Under the pieces are notes generated by a model. The model did no database searches, had not been told where the DNA came from, and saw only the letters and a program-made list of their open reading frames with translations. A program made the translations under genes and the position numbers. DNA of 64,000 bases from Paenibacillus sp. 1011MAR3C5 (GTDB lineage: Bacteria > Bacillota > Bacilli > Paenibacillales > Paenibacillaceae). This document shows, one piece after another, positions 25,561 to 34,712 of the stretch (its first letter is position 1; every line of letters begins with the position of its first letter). The stretch covers positions 620,001 through 684,000 of the forward strand of contig NZ_QZCF01000003.1 in assembly GCF_003591485.1 (NCBI RefSeq). The letters are read 5' to 3'.

Positions 25561-26955
25561 CTAGAACCGGAAATACAGAAACGGGTTAAAGGTTGCGTCC
25601 ACCAAATAAGCGACCGATACAAGGAACAACACACCATGCCAGACGAGTGCAACGGCGGGATGGAGCAGCGTGCCGCCTGCCCGGACGCCTCGCGGCCTCT
25701 GCATCGATGCGACGAAAAGCAACAGCAGCAGTATAGCGTTTGTGTAGAGCAAATAAATCGTCTGCTGGTCCCAGATCGGGCTGCCGCTAACTCCAAACAT
25801 CGCGCCAAAGTAGGCGGTCATATCCGGCAGCTTATCGAAGGCGAAAAATACCCAGCCGATCAAAATCAATAACAACGCGTAGCTGTGTCGTATCCATCGC
25901 GGCAGCTTCGACAATAGCTCCAGCGCAAACCATTTCTCGATCATCAGCACGAGGCCGAAGTACAATCCCCAGAACAGGAAGTTCCAGCTGGCGCCATGCC
26001 AGATGCCGGTCAGCGCCCATACAATCAGGATGTTGCGAAGCTGGATGGTCAGCCCGCGCCTGTTGCCGCCCAGCGGAATATAGACATATTCCCGGAACCA
26101 GGTTCCAAGCGAGATATGCCATCTGCGCCAGAAATCCGTAATGCTTTGCGCCGTATACGGCTTGTTGAAGTTTTCGTTGAACCGAAAGCCGAACATCAGT
26201 CCTAGGCCGATCGCCATATCGGAATAGCCGCTGAAGTCGAAGTAAATCTGGAATGCAAAGGCGATAATGCCAAGCCAAGCGGTCAACACGGGCATCGTAT
26301 TCAGATGTCCGGCCGAGATCTCATTCCACAGCATGCCGATATTGTTCGCCAGCAGCACTTTCTTGGCAAGGCCGATCGTGAACCGGCGCACACCCTCTGC
26401 GAACATCTCATTGTTCACGAATCTCTCTCGCAGTTGCTCCGCAATCGTGTTGTAGCGAACAATCGGTCCGGCTACCAGCTGCGGGAACAGGGCGACAAAG
26501 GCGGCGAAGTCCAGCCAATTGCGCTGTGCCTTCGAGGTGCGGCGGTAGACGTCAATGATGTAGGACATGGACTGAAACGTATAGAACGAGATGCCGATCG
26601 GAAGCGGTAGGTCTGTCGGCGGTATGCTTGTGCCGAGCAGCGCGTTCACATTCCCGATCAGGAAATCGGCATATTTGAAAAAACCGAGCACGCCCAGGTT
26701 CACAATAATGGATGCCGTCAGGATCCACTTTCTTGACGCTTCGCTCCTCTTCTCCCCGTCCAGTAACAGGCCGAAGACATAATCCGTACATGTCGAGAAC
26801 AACATGAGCGCAATGTAAATCGGCTCACCCCAAGCATAGAAGATCAGGCTTGCGATGAGCAGAATGACATTCCGGATTCGTTTAGGGGAGAGATGATAGA
26901 CGAGCAATACCGCTGGCAAAAAGATAAACAGGAATAACAGGCTGCTGAATACCAT
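25561..26955 (-). CDS. MBOAT acyltransferase, AlgI/DltB type
   Basis: Polytopic membrane acyltransferase of 464 residues with about ten to twelve predicted helices. The MBOAT core is clear: PQLVAGPIVRY, the FDFSGYSDMAIG segment, NFNKPY, TDFWRRWHISL, and the active-site His in LTGIWHGASWNF. Family members carry acyl groups (usually acetyl) across the membrane to a periplasmic or extracellular partner, here most likely the DHHW protein encoded next. The polymer acetylated is unknown; no polysaccharide synthesis genes lie in the window. Confidence 0.93.
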   Translation of the reverse strand: MVFSSLLFLFIFLPAVLLVYHLSPKRIRNVILLIASLIFYAWGEPIYIALMLFSTCTDYVFGLLLDGEKRSEASRKWILTASIIVNLGVLGFFKYADFLIGNVNALLGTSIPPTDLPLPIGISFYTFQSMSYIIDVYRRTSKAQRNWLDFAAFVALFPQLVAGPIVRYNTIAEQLRERFVNNEMFAEGVRRFTIGLAKKVLLANNIGMLWNEISAGHLNTMPVLTAWLGIIAFAFQIYFDFSGYSDMAIGLGLMFGFRFNENFNKPYTAQSITDFWRRWHISLGTWFREYVYIPLGGNRRGLTIQLRNILIVWALTGIWHGASWNFLFWGLYFGLVLMIEKWFALELLSKLPRWIRHSYALLLILIGWVFFAFDKLPDMTAYFGAMFGVSGSPIWDQQTIYLLYTNAILLLLLFVASMQRPRGVRAGGTLLHPAVALVWHGVLFLVSVAYLVDATFNPFLYFRF

Positions 26956-26969
26956 CGCCTAGTCCGGTA

Positions 26970-27584
26970 TTACTTCACGAGCGTGTTGAATTCGGATACG
27001 ATATCGTCAGCCGATTCCGAAATGACAAACAGCACGTAGTCGCCTTTTTTCACAACTTGAAAGTTTTTGGCGTTCTCGTATTGATCCTGCAGGTACGTTT
27101 CGAATTGCTTCTGAACGTCAGCAGCGCGCTTCTTGACCGCTTCTTCCACAGTCGCGACATCTTTGGCATCCTTCACCCTCAGCACAGCTACCTCATTCGT
27201 CTTCACGTTCATAAGCGGCGTCATAATGGAGTAGTCCGCCAAAATTGACGGGTCCAGGTGATACAGGTCCTTCACCATATCGCCTTCAATCGGCGCCTGA
27301 GCAGGCTGTTCCACTTTGTTCAGGATCGCATCCACAATGCCTTTTGCCGAATCGGCTGCTGCAGCGCCTTCTCCTGCACCGTCTCCTGCACCTTCATCTT
27401 CCTTATTCGCATCGTCACCCGGGTCGGTTTCTCCGCCCGAATTGGAGCCTGTGTTGCTGCCGTCTTGCGATGTATTTGATCCGTTGCCGGCATTGACGTT
27501 TTTATCGGTATTGTTTCCTCCGCATGCTGTCAGGGCAACGCCCATAGCTACGACCATCAATAATTGAAGTACTCTTTTTTTCAT
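26970..27584 (-). CDS. DUF4358 lipoprotein
   Basis: Lipoprotein of 204 residues: KKR, hydrophobic core, lipobox ALTAC with Cys near 20, then a 50-residue Gly/Asn/Ser/Asp/Glu-rich tether and a C-terminal DUF4358 domain (VDAILNKVEQPA, DLYHLDPS, MTPLMNVKTNEVAVLRVKD). ATG 27584 follows AAGGAG by eight bases; an ATG three codons earlier overlaps that site. First gene of the MBOAT/DHHW operon. DUF4358 proteins commonly travel with such acetylation genes, but their role is not known. Confidence 0.87.
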   Translation of the reverse strand: MKKRVLQLLMVVAMGVALTACGGNNTDKNVNAGNGSNTSQDGSNTGSNSGGETDPGDDANKEDEGAGDGAGEGAAAADSAKGIVDAILNKVEQPAQAPIEGDMVKDLYHLDPSILADYSIMTPLMNVKTNEVAVLRVKDAKDVATVEEAVKKRAADVQKQFETYLQDQYENAKNFQVVKKGDYVLFVISESADDIVSEFNTLVK

Positions 27585-27851
27585 ATTATCCATCTCCTTG
27601 GTGTGTATCTGGTTTGTTTGTGAACTCACATTGGTACAAACGACAGGCGTTGTGATAATGTTGCACTCATGCTTCGGCTGGGAATAACTGCTGAAACACT
27701 TTTCCGCAGTAATGGTGCACCCTCGAAGGCGCAGGCAAAAATAAATCGCCTAAATGAAAATACGTATTCGATTTTCAGAGCAAACGATGATAAAATGCAT
27801 AAAAGAGCTATTCCACGCGTTAAAGCGGCGGCATGTAGGAGGAAGGACAAA

Positions 27852-29252
27852 ATGGAGTACATCAGTACAAGAGGCAAGGTAGGCAAAATCGGATTCATTG
27901 ATGCTTTTATGATGGGGCTTGCTGATGACGGAGGCTTGCTGGTGCCTAGCGAAATCCCGCAGATTTCGGCAGAGACGCTCAAGGCATGGCAGGAGTTAAG
28001 CTATCAGGAGCTTGTCCTGGAGATTTTCTCATATTACACGAATAACGAAATTCCGGAAGCGGACCTGAAGGCGATGGTGGAGGCCAGCTACTCTACGTTT
28101 CGCGATCCTGAAGTAACGCCGGTGCGCCGCCTTCATGACGGCTTGTACCTGCTGGAGCTGTTCCATGGTCCGACCTTCGCGTTCAAAGATATTGCTCTGC
28201 AATTCATGGGCCAATTCTATTCCTATGTGGCGGCGAAGCAAGGCAAGAAAATTCATATTCTGGGCGCAACCTCTGGCGATACCGGTGCTTCGGCGATCCA
28301 AGGGGTGCGCGGCAAGGACGGCATCAAGATCTGCATCCTGCATCCGGACGGCAAAGTTAGCAAGGTGCAGGAGCTTCAGATGACGACGGTTCAGGACGAC
28401 AATGTGCTTAACCTGTCGGTTGAAGGCAACTTCGACGACTGCCAGCGCATGATCAAGGAGCTGTTCGCCGATCTGGATTATAAGTCGGCCAACCATCTGG
28501 CAGCGATCAATTCCATCAACTTTGTGCGCATTATGGCGCAGACGGTCTATTACTTCTATGCGTACTTCCAAGTGGCGAAGGCAAACGGCGGCGAGATCGG
28601 GAAAGTGAACTTCAGCGTGCCGACAGGCAACTTCGGCGATATCTTCGCCGGTTATCTCGCGAAGCGCATGGGTCTGCCGGTCGGCAAGCTGATTCTGGCG
28701 ACGAACGAAAACAATATTTTGGAGCGTTTCATTCAAGAAGGCGTGTATATGCCTGGCGATTTCCGCGTCACATACAGCCCGTCCATGGATATTCAAGTAG
28801 CGAGTAACTTCGAGCGTTATTTGTATTATGTACTCGGCGAAGATCCGGAGCAGATCGACCGCCTTATGGCACAGTTCAAGGCAGAGGGAGAGATCTCCAT
28901 CTCCGAGGAAGCGCTGCGTAAGGTACAGTCTGAATTTGCAGCGCATGGCGTAGTGGGCCAGGAGTGTCTGGACACGATTGCCGATTACAAGACTAAATAC
29001 GATTATTTGCTTGATCCGCATTCCGCTTGCGGCGTTGCAGCTGTACGCGAATGCGCGGAGGAAGGCGAGATCAGCATCTCACTTGCAACGGCTCACCCTG
29101 CGAAGTTCGACGAAGCGATCCGCCTATGCGGAATCGAGCAGTCGTACCCGCAAGAGATTGCTTCACTGTTCGACAAGCCGCAGAAGCAAGTGCAGGTGGA
29201 CGGCAAGCTGGAGCAAATCGTGGAGCAATTGGAGAAATTTTATAACGCGTAA
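27852..29252 (+). CDS. thrC: threonine synthase
   Basis: Converts O-phospho-L-homoserine to L-threonine with pyridoxal phosphate. 466 residues, matching the longer (yeast/E. coli) class of threonine synthase. The N-terminal EYISTRG and the cofactor site HGPTFAFKD with Lys112 as Schiff-base lysine are diagnostic; GATSGDTGASA binds the phosphate. AGGAGGAAGGA precedes ATG 27852; an upstream in-frame start at 27669 is not supported by a ribosome site. It stands alone, divergent from the DUF4358 gene and followed by an insertion element. Confidence 0.96.
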   Translation: MEYISTRGKVGKIGFIDAFMMGLADDGGLLVPSEIPQISAETLKAWQELSYQELVLEIFSYYTNNEIPEADLKAMVEASYSTFRDPEVTPVRRLHDGLYLLELFHGPTFAFKDIALQFMGQFYSYVAAKQGKKIHILGATSGDTGASAIQGVRGKDGIKICILHPDGKVSKVQELQMTTVQDDNVLNLSVEGNFDDCQRMIKELFADLDYKSANHLAAINSINFVRIMAQTVYYFYAYFQVAKANGGEIGKVNFSVPTGNFGDIFAGYLAKRMGLPVGKLILATNENNILERFIQEGVYMPGDFRVTYSPSMDIQVASNFERYLYYVLGEDPEQIDRLMAQFKAEGEISISEEALRKVQSEFAAHGVVGQECLDTIADYKTKYDYLLDPHSACGVAAVRECAEEGEISISLATAHPAKFDEAIRLCGIEQSYPQEIASLFDKPQKQVQVDGKLEQIVEQLEKFYNA

Positions 29253-29283
29253 TATCCGTTAGGGTAACAAGAGCCGTCGGTAT

Positions 29284-30066
29284 TGAAGTGACCCCCAAAA
29301 GTTAGACAATATTTATTTAGGCAGCCTGTAGGGCATGTGTTCGGTACTGTACCGGGCTCATGCCCTTTAGCTTGGACTTAATCCGTTTATGATTATAGTA
29401 GTGGATGTACTGTTCGAGCTCCGCTTTAAAATGCTCAGTGTCTTCAAATGTTTGCGTGTATAAAAACTCGGATTTTAAAATGCCAAAGAAATTCTCTATT
29501 ATTGCATTGTCATAACAATTTCCTTTGCGTGACATGCTTTGAGTGATGCCTCGTTTCTGCATTTGATAATGCCATCCCTGATCGGAATGAATCAATAGGT
29601 TGTCCTCGTCTTTCTTACGCTCCAGAGCTTGATCCAGCATATCGGAGATAAGAGAATAAACGGGACGCGAATGTAAGGTGTACGTTATGATCTCTCCGTT
29701 AAATAAGTCAAGCATAGGCGATAAATATAGCTTTTCACCAAATAACTTGAACTCCGTAATATCCGTTACCCACTTCTCGTTTGGCCTTGCTGCCTTGAAG
29801 TTTCGATCCAGGATGTTCGGGGCAATCTTGCCGACTGAACCCTTTTACGAACGATATTTTTCATACGCACGTTGCACGTTAGGCCAAGCTCTTGCATAAG
29901 GCGTCTTACTTTTTTATGGTTGACTATGATCTCCTTATTTCGAAGCTCATCCCTAATCCTACGATATCCGTATTGACCTTTGTGTTCGTGAAATATCGCT
30001 TTGATTTGCGATTTGAGGTCCATATCTTTGTCAAGACGATCGAACGTACCCATTATGTAGTAATAC
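29284..30066 (-). mobile_element. truncated IS3-family (IS150-like) element, copy A
   Basis: Begins with the same terminal sequence as copy B (TGAAGTGACCCCCAAAAGTT) and matches it closely over 783 bases, then ends abruptly at about 30066 inside orfB, so orfA and the other terminal repeat are missing. Relative to copy B it carries a 21-base in-frame deletion near 29555. No target duplication is visible. Confidence 0.9.
29317..30066 (-). pseudogene. IS3-family transposase orfB remnant, copy A
   Basis: DDE integrase-type transposase fragment. The C-terminal half (29317-29715) keeps the [22 protein letters not shown] and [19 protein letters not shown] motifs of IS3 OrfB, the N-terminal part (from about 30066) the HTH-21-like YGYRRIRDELR segment. 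A frameshift near 29840 separates the two halves, the start is lost at the truncation, and seven residues are missing near SDQGWHYQM compared with copy B. Not functional. Confidence 0.88.
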
Positions 30067-30195
30067 TCTTGCCTGTTCACAGTAACGGACACAAATACCA
30101 AACTTCGACTTACTACTTATATCTCATGAACGAATGGGCGTTTAAGTTCAAATTGAAAGGGTTAGTACAGTAATGTATAAAAGGAGGAGTAATGT

Positions 30196-30864
30196 GTGCT
30201 TTATTTAGCTGGTGGTGGCGACGATAATGATTCAGTATGGATTGATAAAAAATTCGCACAACACTTCGGTGGCAAACGATTGGTTTATTTGCCGATTGCA
30301 ATGGATGGAGTTTCGCCAACGTATGAGGAGTGTAGTGTTTGGATAAACAGCATATTTAACCCTCTTGGTATCAGAGAAATCGTTATGTGGGACGACTTAA
30401 ATCCAAATTTCACCGCTGAATTACAGACGTTTGATGCGGTTTATATCGGTGGTGGGAACACATACAAATTACTGGACAAGTTACGAAAAACTGGTTTTGA
30501 TAATGCCCTTAAGCAATTCGTTATCGACGGCGGTACGATTTATGGTGGGAGTGCGGGAGCGATAGTGCTTGGAAAAGATATTTCCACTTGCTCAGCTATG
30601 GACTCTAACGACGTGGGATTACATGATACAAGTGGGCTTGGACTTATCGGTGACTATGCAATCTGGTGCCATTATGTCGAAGAGCATGACAGGTTGATTG
30701 CGAGTTATGAATACCCTATTCTTGCAATCCCTGAACGGTCAGGTATAACATTCGATGGTACTGTCGTCTGTGTCGTAGGATTTGATGGGGTCACTGTATT
30801 TGATAGTGGTCATAAGAAGATATTGTTGCCAAACGAAACAATGAGAGTGTTACAAAAAAACTAA
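30196..30864 (+). CDS. peptidase E (family S51)-like serine dipeptidase
   Basis: Cytoplasmic protein of 222 residues in the peptidase S51 family, which includes aspartyl dipeptidase PepE and cyanophycinase. The nucleophile is Ser119 in GGSAGAIV, within the class I glutamine amidotransferase-like fold; YIGGGNTYKL is the family's other hallmark and a later HYVEEHDR supplies a likely catalytic His. GTG start with AAGGAGGAG six bases upstream. The gene is visibly more AT-rich than its neighbours and lies between two IS150-like copies, suggesting acquisition by transfer. Confidence 0.88.
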   Translation: MLYLAGGGDDNDSVWIDKKFAQHFGGKRLVYLPIAMDGVSPTYEECSVWINSIFNPLGIREIVMWDDLNPNFTAELQTFDAVYIGGGNTYKLLDKLRKTGFDNALKQFVIDGGTIYGGSAGAIVLGKDISTCSAMDSNDVGLHDTSGLGLIGDYAIWCHYVEEHDRLIASYEYPILAIPERSGITFDGTVVCVVGFDGVTVFDSGHKKILLPNETMRVLQKN

Positions 30865-30915
30865 TGAAAACGATAGTTTAATTGAAGTGACCCCCAAAAG
30901 TTAGACAATATTTAT

Positions 30916-31796
30916 TTAGGCAGCCTGTAGGGCATGTGTTCGGTACTGTACCGGGCTCATGCCCTTTAGCTTGGACTTAATCCGTTTATGATTATAGTAG
31001 TGGATGTACTGTTCGAGCTCCGCTTTAAAATGCTCAGTGTCTTCAAATGTTTGCGTGTATAAAAATTCGGATTTTAAAATAGCAAAGAAATTCTCTATTA
31101 CTGCATTGTCATAACAATTTCCTTTGCGTGACATGCTTTGAGTGATGCCTCGTTTCTTCAAAGCCTGTTGATATTGCGGCATTTGATAATGCCATCCCTG
31201 ATCGGCATGAATCAATAGGTTGTCTTCATCTTTCTTACGCTCCAGAGCTTGATCCAGCATATCGGAGATAAGAGAATAAACGGGACGCGAATGTAAGGTG
31301 TATGTTATGATCTCTCCGTTAAATAAGTCAAGCATAGGCGATAAATATAGCTTTTCACCAAAAAACTTGAACTTCGTAATATCCGTTACCCACTTCTCGT
31401 TTGGCCTTGCTGCCTTGAAGTTTCGATCCAGGATGTTCGGGGCAATCTTGCCGACTGAACCCTTTTACGAACGATATTTTTCATACGCACGTTGCACGTT
31501 AGGCCAAGCTCTTGCATAAGGCGTCTTACTTTTTTATGGTTGACTATGATCTCCTTATTTCGAAGCTCATCCCTAATCCTACGATATCCGTATCGACCTT
31601 TGTGTTCGTGAAATATCGCTTTGATTTGCGATTTGAGGTCCATATCTTTGTCAAGACGATCGAACGTACCAATTATGTAGTAATACGTGCTACGAGGTAA
31701 CTGAGCCAGCTGCAGCAAGGGTGTGATGGGGTAATCGTGCCTTAGTTCAAATACTACTTTCGCTTTGTCTTGTTTTGTACTTTTCCTTGCTTTGAA
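30916..31796 (-). pseudogene. IS3-family transposase orfB, frameshifted (copy B)
   Basis: OrfB integrase reading open from about 31796. It contains YGYRRIRDELRNKEIIVNHKK, then a frameshift near 31460 in the segment encoding RMKNIVRK, then the catalytic core with DITEF, ADQGWHY and NAVIENFF (D, D, E). The same frameshift is present at the same place in copy A. The start would normally be reached by programmed -1 slippage from orfA, as is known for IS150-like elements. Confidence 0.87.
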
Positions 31797-32261
31797 CTAA
31801 GGCATTCAACTTTTTTAAGTAGGCGTTCTCCATTCGCAAACGCTCTACCTCGGCTTGTAATGCTTCCACAGAACCTTCTACTGGAGTTGACTTGTTTACC
31901 TTTTCTTTCATCGACTGACGCCCCTTTTTCTTTGGTTTAAGGGCGTCTACACCTTCTGTCTCAAACTCTTTCTTCCAACGGGATAACAAGCATGTGTTGG
32001 AATATTAAAGATCGCAGCTGCATCGCGAAGGGACGTCCCGTGTTCGGATATATAATTAAGCACTTTCAGTTTATAATCCGCAGAGTAGGCTGTATAGCCC
32101 TTTTTAAAAGAACTTTCTCCGTGATGCTGATACTGCCGTATCCATGTTTGAAGTATGGCTTTTGATCCCCCGATGCTTTCAGCTATGGCTTTCTGGCTTT
32201 CTTTTCCTTCAAGATACCTTTTTACAGCCTGAGCTTTTTCTTCCTGTGTAAATTTAGCCAA
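31747..32261 (-). pseudogene. IS3-family transposase orfA, frameshifted (copy B)
   Basis: OrfA with an N-terminal helix-turn-helix (AIAESIGGSKAILQTWIRQY), a second HTH (TSLRDAAAIFNIP) and a C-terminal leucine-zipper-like coiled coil (VEALQAEVERLRMENAYLKKL). A one-base loss near 31990 splits it between the second HTH and LSRWKKEF. TTG start at 32261 with GGAGGTG upstream. Confidence 0.85.
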
Positions 32262-32323
32262 AAAAACTGCACCTCCAATCGTTAGATGATGTCTAACAAT
32301 TGGGGTGCAGTTCACTCTTTATG

Positions 32324-32473
32324 TTACGTCTTGAGCGCCGGCTTAGGCGGGCGCATCACTTCACATGCTCCGATTCCGAAGGTAAACTCGCGAATAATCA
32401 GATCGCCGCTGTCACCCAGCAAATAATATTGATGTTTTGCTGCAAAGTTCTGGTTGTCATGGCGATTCCTCAT
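32324..32473 (-). pseudogene. short open frame next to the IS end, probable gene remnant
   Basis: A 49-codon frame (ATG 32473, TAA ending ten bases from the IS) encoding a protein-like sequence with YYLLGDSGDLIIREF and a Pro/Lys-rich end. No ribosome site precedes the ATG, and an in-frame stop lies about 30 bases upstream. It is best read as the surviving 3' end of a gene cut by past rearrangement at the element. The family is not recognised. Confidence 0.3.
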
Positions 32474-32589
32474 CGGTGAATGATATATAGGGCTCTAAAG
32501 TGTTTCCAAGGTATGCCATAGACATGCATGTTGGAGGTGTCTGGATATAGGGGGTGATTATAGATGGAAGTCCGGCTGCTTGGAAAAAT

Positions 32590-32621
32590 AAAAAAACCTC
32601 CCTTGCATTGTGTAAGAGAAG
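32590..32621 (-). terminator. intrinsic terminator of the AraC regulator gene
   Basis: On the minus strand, CTTCTCTT pairs with AAGGGAGG (8 pairs, two G-T) around a nine-base loop and is followed by seven T, just after the regulator's stop codon. Confidence 0.65.
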
Positions 32622-32626
32622 TAATG

Positions 32627-33499
32627 TTAAATGTCGCGTATTTTGGACGGAGACACTTTCTTATGTTTTTTGAACGTTCGGCTGAAATAGTAGATATCGT
32701 TAAAGCCGGAAGCCGCGGCAACCTCTGATACAGTAAGCGGCGTATTGCGCAGCAGATAATCCGCCTTGTCGAGCCGCGCAGATGTGACGTATTCCGTAAC
32801 GGTGCGCCCGGTAAGCTCCTTGAACAGCCGGCTGAAGTGGTAGCGGCTCAATCCCGCGATGCCGGACAATTCCTCCACCGTTAGCTCTTCCCGGTAATGC
32901 TCGGCGATGAAGCGGAAGACCGGCTCGAAGCGCTCGACATTTTTCATGCGCTCGGCATATTCATCCTTCGTCAGCACGGTTGTGACATGTCCCCGCAGCA
33001 GCAGCGCCAAGAGGCGGTACAGCTCGGACTTGATAGCCAGCTCGTAGCCGAACTCACGGTTCTCCAGCTCGCGGATGAGATTATGCATACAGGCGATGGT
33101 GGCCTGATCTCCTCGAATATGATTGCGCAGCAGCAGCTGGTTCTGGGAGATAGGGGCGATGAATTTGGTTTCCGCCGCGTCGACGGAGCCGCTCTGGAGC
33201 AGCGATATATCAGCAATGAGAACGTAATAGACCAGGTTCGGCGCTAGATTGAAGCCGTAGTGAAGCTCGTTGCTGTTCACGACAATCAAGTCGCCAGGCT
33301 TCGCGTGAATCGTCGTCGAGCCGCATTCGATTAAGGCCTCGCCCGACTCGAAGTAAAGGAATTCCAGATGCTTGTGCCAATGATGGTCGAACAGCACCAT
33401 TCCTCCCTGGCTGTAGCGGGAGCGATGCACTTTAATTGGAAAATGCGGATTGGGCATGCTCATCTGCTCTCGCAGCGATTCGTTTTTATTGAGCTTCAT
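32627..33499 (-). CDS. AraC-family transcriptional regulator
   Basis: Regulator of 290 residues with an N-terminal cupin-type effector domain (HHWHKHLEFLYFESGEA, PGDLIVVNSNELHYG) and a C-terminal AraC double helix-turn-helix (ELSGIAGLSRYHFSRLFKELTG; VAAASGFNDIYYFSRTFKKHKKVSP). ATG 33499 is preferred, with GGAGGGAA 12 bases upstream, over a farther in-frame start at 33577. Divergent from the oxidoreductase/isomerase genes, it probably controls them in response to the sugar or polyol they degrade. Confidence 0.93.
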   Translation of the reverse strand: MKLNKNESLREQMSMPNPHFPIKVHRSRYSQGGMVLFDHHWHKHLEFLYFESGEALIECGSTTIHAKPGDLIVVNSNELHYGFNLAPNLVYYVLIADISLLQSGSVDAAETKFIAPISQNQLLLRNHIRGDQATIACMHNLIRELENREFGYELAIKSELYRLLALLLRGHVTTVLTKDEYAERMKNVERFEPVFRFIAEHYREELTVEELSGIAGLSRYHFSRLFKELTGRTVTEYVTSARLDKADYLLRNTPLTVSEVAAASGFNDIYYFSRTFKKHKKVSPSKIRDI

Positions 33500-33653
33500 A
33501 GGTGATGATTCCCTCCAAATAGCACATTTGTACAAACAAACCGCACGCCTTTGCATGGCCTTCGGACCTGTATTCATTATAATACGAAAGTATATACCTT
33601 ACAAAGGTTGCAGCATCGTGTTCGCTATTATTCTACTAAAGGAGAGATGGGTC

Positions 33654-34712
33654 ATGTCTACTGTCCAAATCGGAGTTATCGGTACCGGTTCAATCTCGTC
33701 ACTGCATCTTGATGCTTACCAAAACAACAAGGAAGCGAATATTTACGCCGTATGCGATCTGAATGAGGAACGCGCGCGGAAAGCGGCAGAGAAGTACGGC
33801 GCTGAGAAAGTATATACGGATTACAGAGAGCTGCTGGCTGATCCTGTCGTTCAGGCGGTAAGCATCTGCACCTGGAACAATACGCATGCGGAGATCAGCA
33901 TTGCGGCTGTGGAAGCAGGCAAGCATGTGCTGGTGGAGAAGCCGCTTTGCCGGACAGTGGAGGAAGCGCTTAACGTACAGCGCGCAGTGGAGGCGTCGGG
34001 CAAGATTCTGCAAGTTGGCTTTGTTCGACGTTATGACACAAATGCACAACTCTTGAAATCGCTTGCGAACGAAGGCGAGTTCGGCGAGATCTATTATGCG
34101 AAGGCAACAGCGATTCGCCGGCTGGGCAACCCGGGCGGATGGTTCGCGGACATCGAGCGTTCCGGCGGCGGTCCGCTAATCGATATCGGCGTTCATGTGA
34201 TCGACCTGTGCTGGTACATGATGGGCCGTCCGAAGCCGGTATCCGTGAGCGCCAATACGTACCGCAAGCTGGGCAACCGCTCCAACGTGGAGCATCTGTC
34301 CTTTTACCAAGCGGCGGATTACGACGCTACCAAAAATACGATTGAGGATATGGCGAATGCGATGATCCGCTTCGAGAACGGAGCATCCCTGATGGTCGAT
34401 GCGAGCTTCACACTGCATGCCAAGAAGGATGAGATGTTCGTACGCCTGTACGGCGACAAGGGCGGCATGGAGATTGATCCAGAGACTGTGATCGTCACGG
34501 AGAAGAACAATACCATCGTCAACATTTTGCCGCAGACGGATCATGCGGGCTTCCACTTCCAAAGCGCGTTCCAAAACGAGATCAACCACTTCATCGAAAA
34601 TGTGCAAAACGGCACGAAGCCGCTCAGTCCGGTAGAGGATGGCGTCGAGATCATGAAGATTCTGTGCGGCATCTACGAGTCCGCGGCTACTGGCCAAGAG
34701 GTGAAGCTATGA
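33654..34712 (+). CDS. Gfo/Idh/MocA-family NAD(P)-dependent oxidoreductase
   Basis: Oxidoreductase of 352 residues acting on a sugar, polyol or inositol-like substrate. Rossmann motif IGVIGTGSISSLH at the N terminus, the conserved EKPLCRTVEEA with the catalytic-region Lys, and GGPLIDIGVHVIDLCWYMMG with the conserved His. AAAGGAGAG precedes ATG 33654. Its stop overlaps the next start (ATGA), so it is translationally coupled to the first TIM-barrel gene. The substrate is not predictable from sequence. Confidence 0.93.
   Translation: MSTVQIGVIGTGSISSLHLDAYQNNKEANIYAVCDLNEERARKAAEKYGAEKVYTDYRELLADPVVQAVSICTWNNTHAEISIAAVEAGKHVLVEKPLCRTVEEALNVQRAVEASGKILQVGFVRRYDTNAQLLKSLANEGEFGEIYYAKATAIRRLGNPGGWFADIERSGGGPLIDIGVHVIDLCWYMMGRPKPVSVSANTYRKLGNRSNVEHLSFYQAADYDATKNTIEDMANAMIRFENGASLMVDASFTLHAKKDEMFVRLYGDKGGMEIDPETVIVTEKNNTIVNILPQTDHAGFHFQSAFQNEINHFIENVQNGTKPLSPVEDGVEIMKILCGIYESAATGQEVKL

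Larger units (their letters stand above)
30883..32314 (-). mobile_element. full-length but degenerate IS3-family (IS150-like) element, copy B
   Basis: 1,432 bp bounded by imperfect terminal inverted repeats: TGAAGTGACCCCCAAAAGTT... at 30883 and, on the other strand, TGAACTGCACCCCAATTGTT... ending at 32314. It carries orfA and orfB in the usual overlapping order, both frameshifted. The flanks (AAT before, CTC after) are not a target duplication, so the surroundings have been rearranged since insertion. Confidence 0.92.

Noticed and set aside
27585..27851. T-box or threonine leader before thrC
   Set aside because: No T-box consensus, no run of threonine codons in a leader peptide and no terminator/antiterminator pair could be found.
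29284..32314. Intact composite transposon carrying peptidase E
   Set aside because: Copy A lacks one end, both transposases are frameshifted and no target-site duplication flanks the unit.
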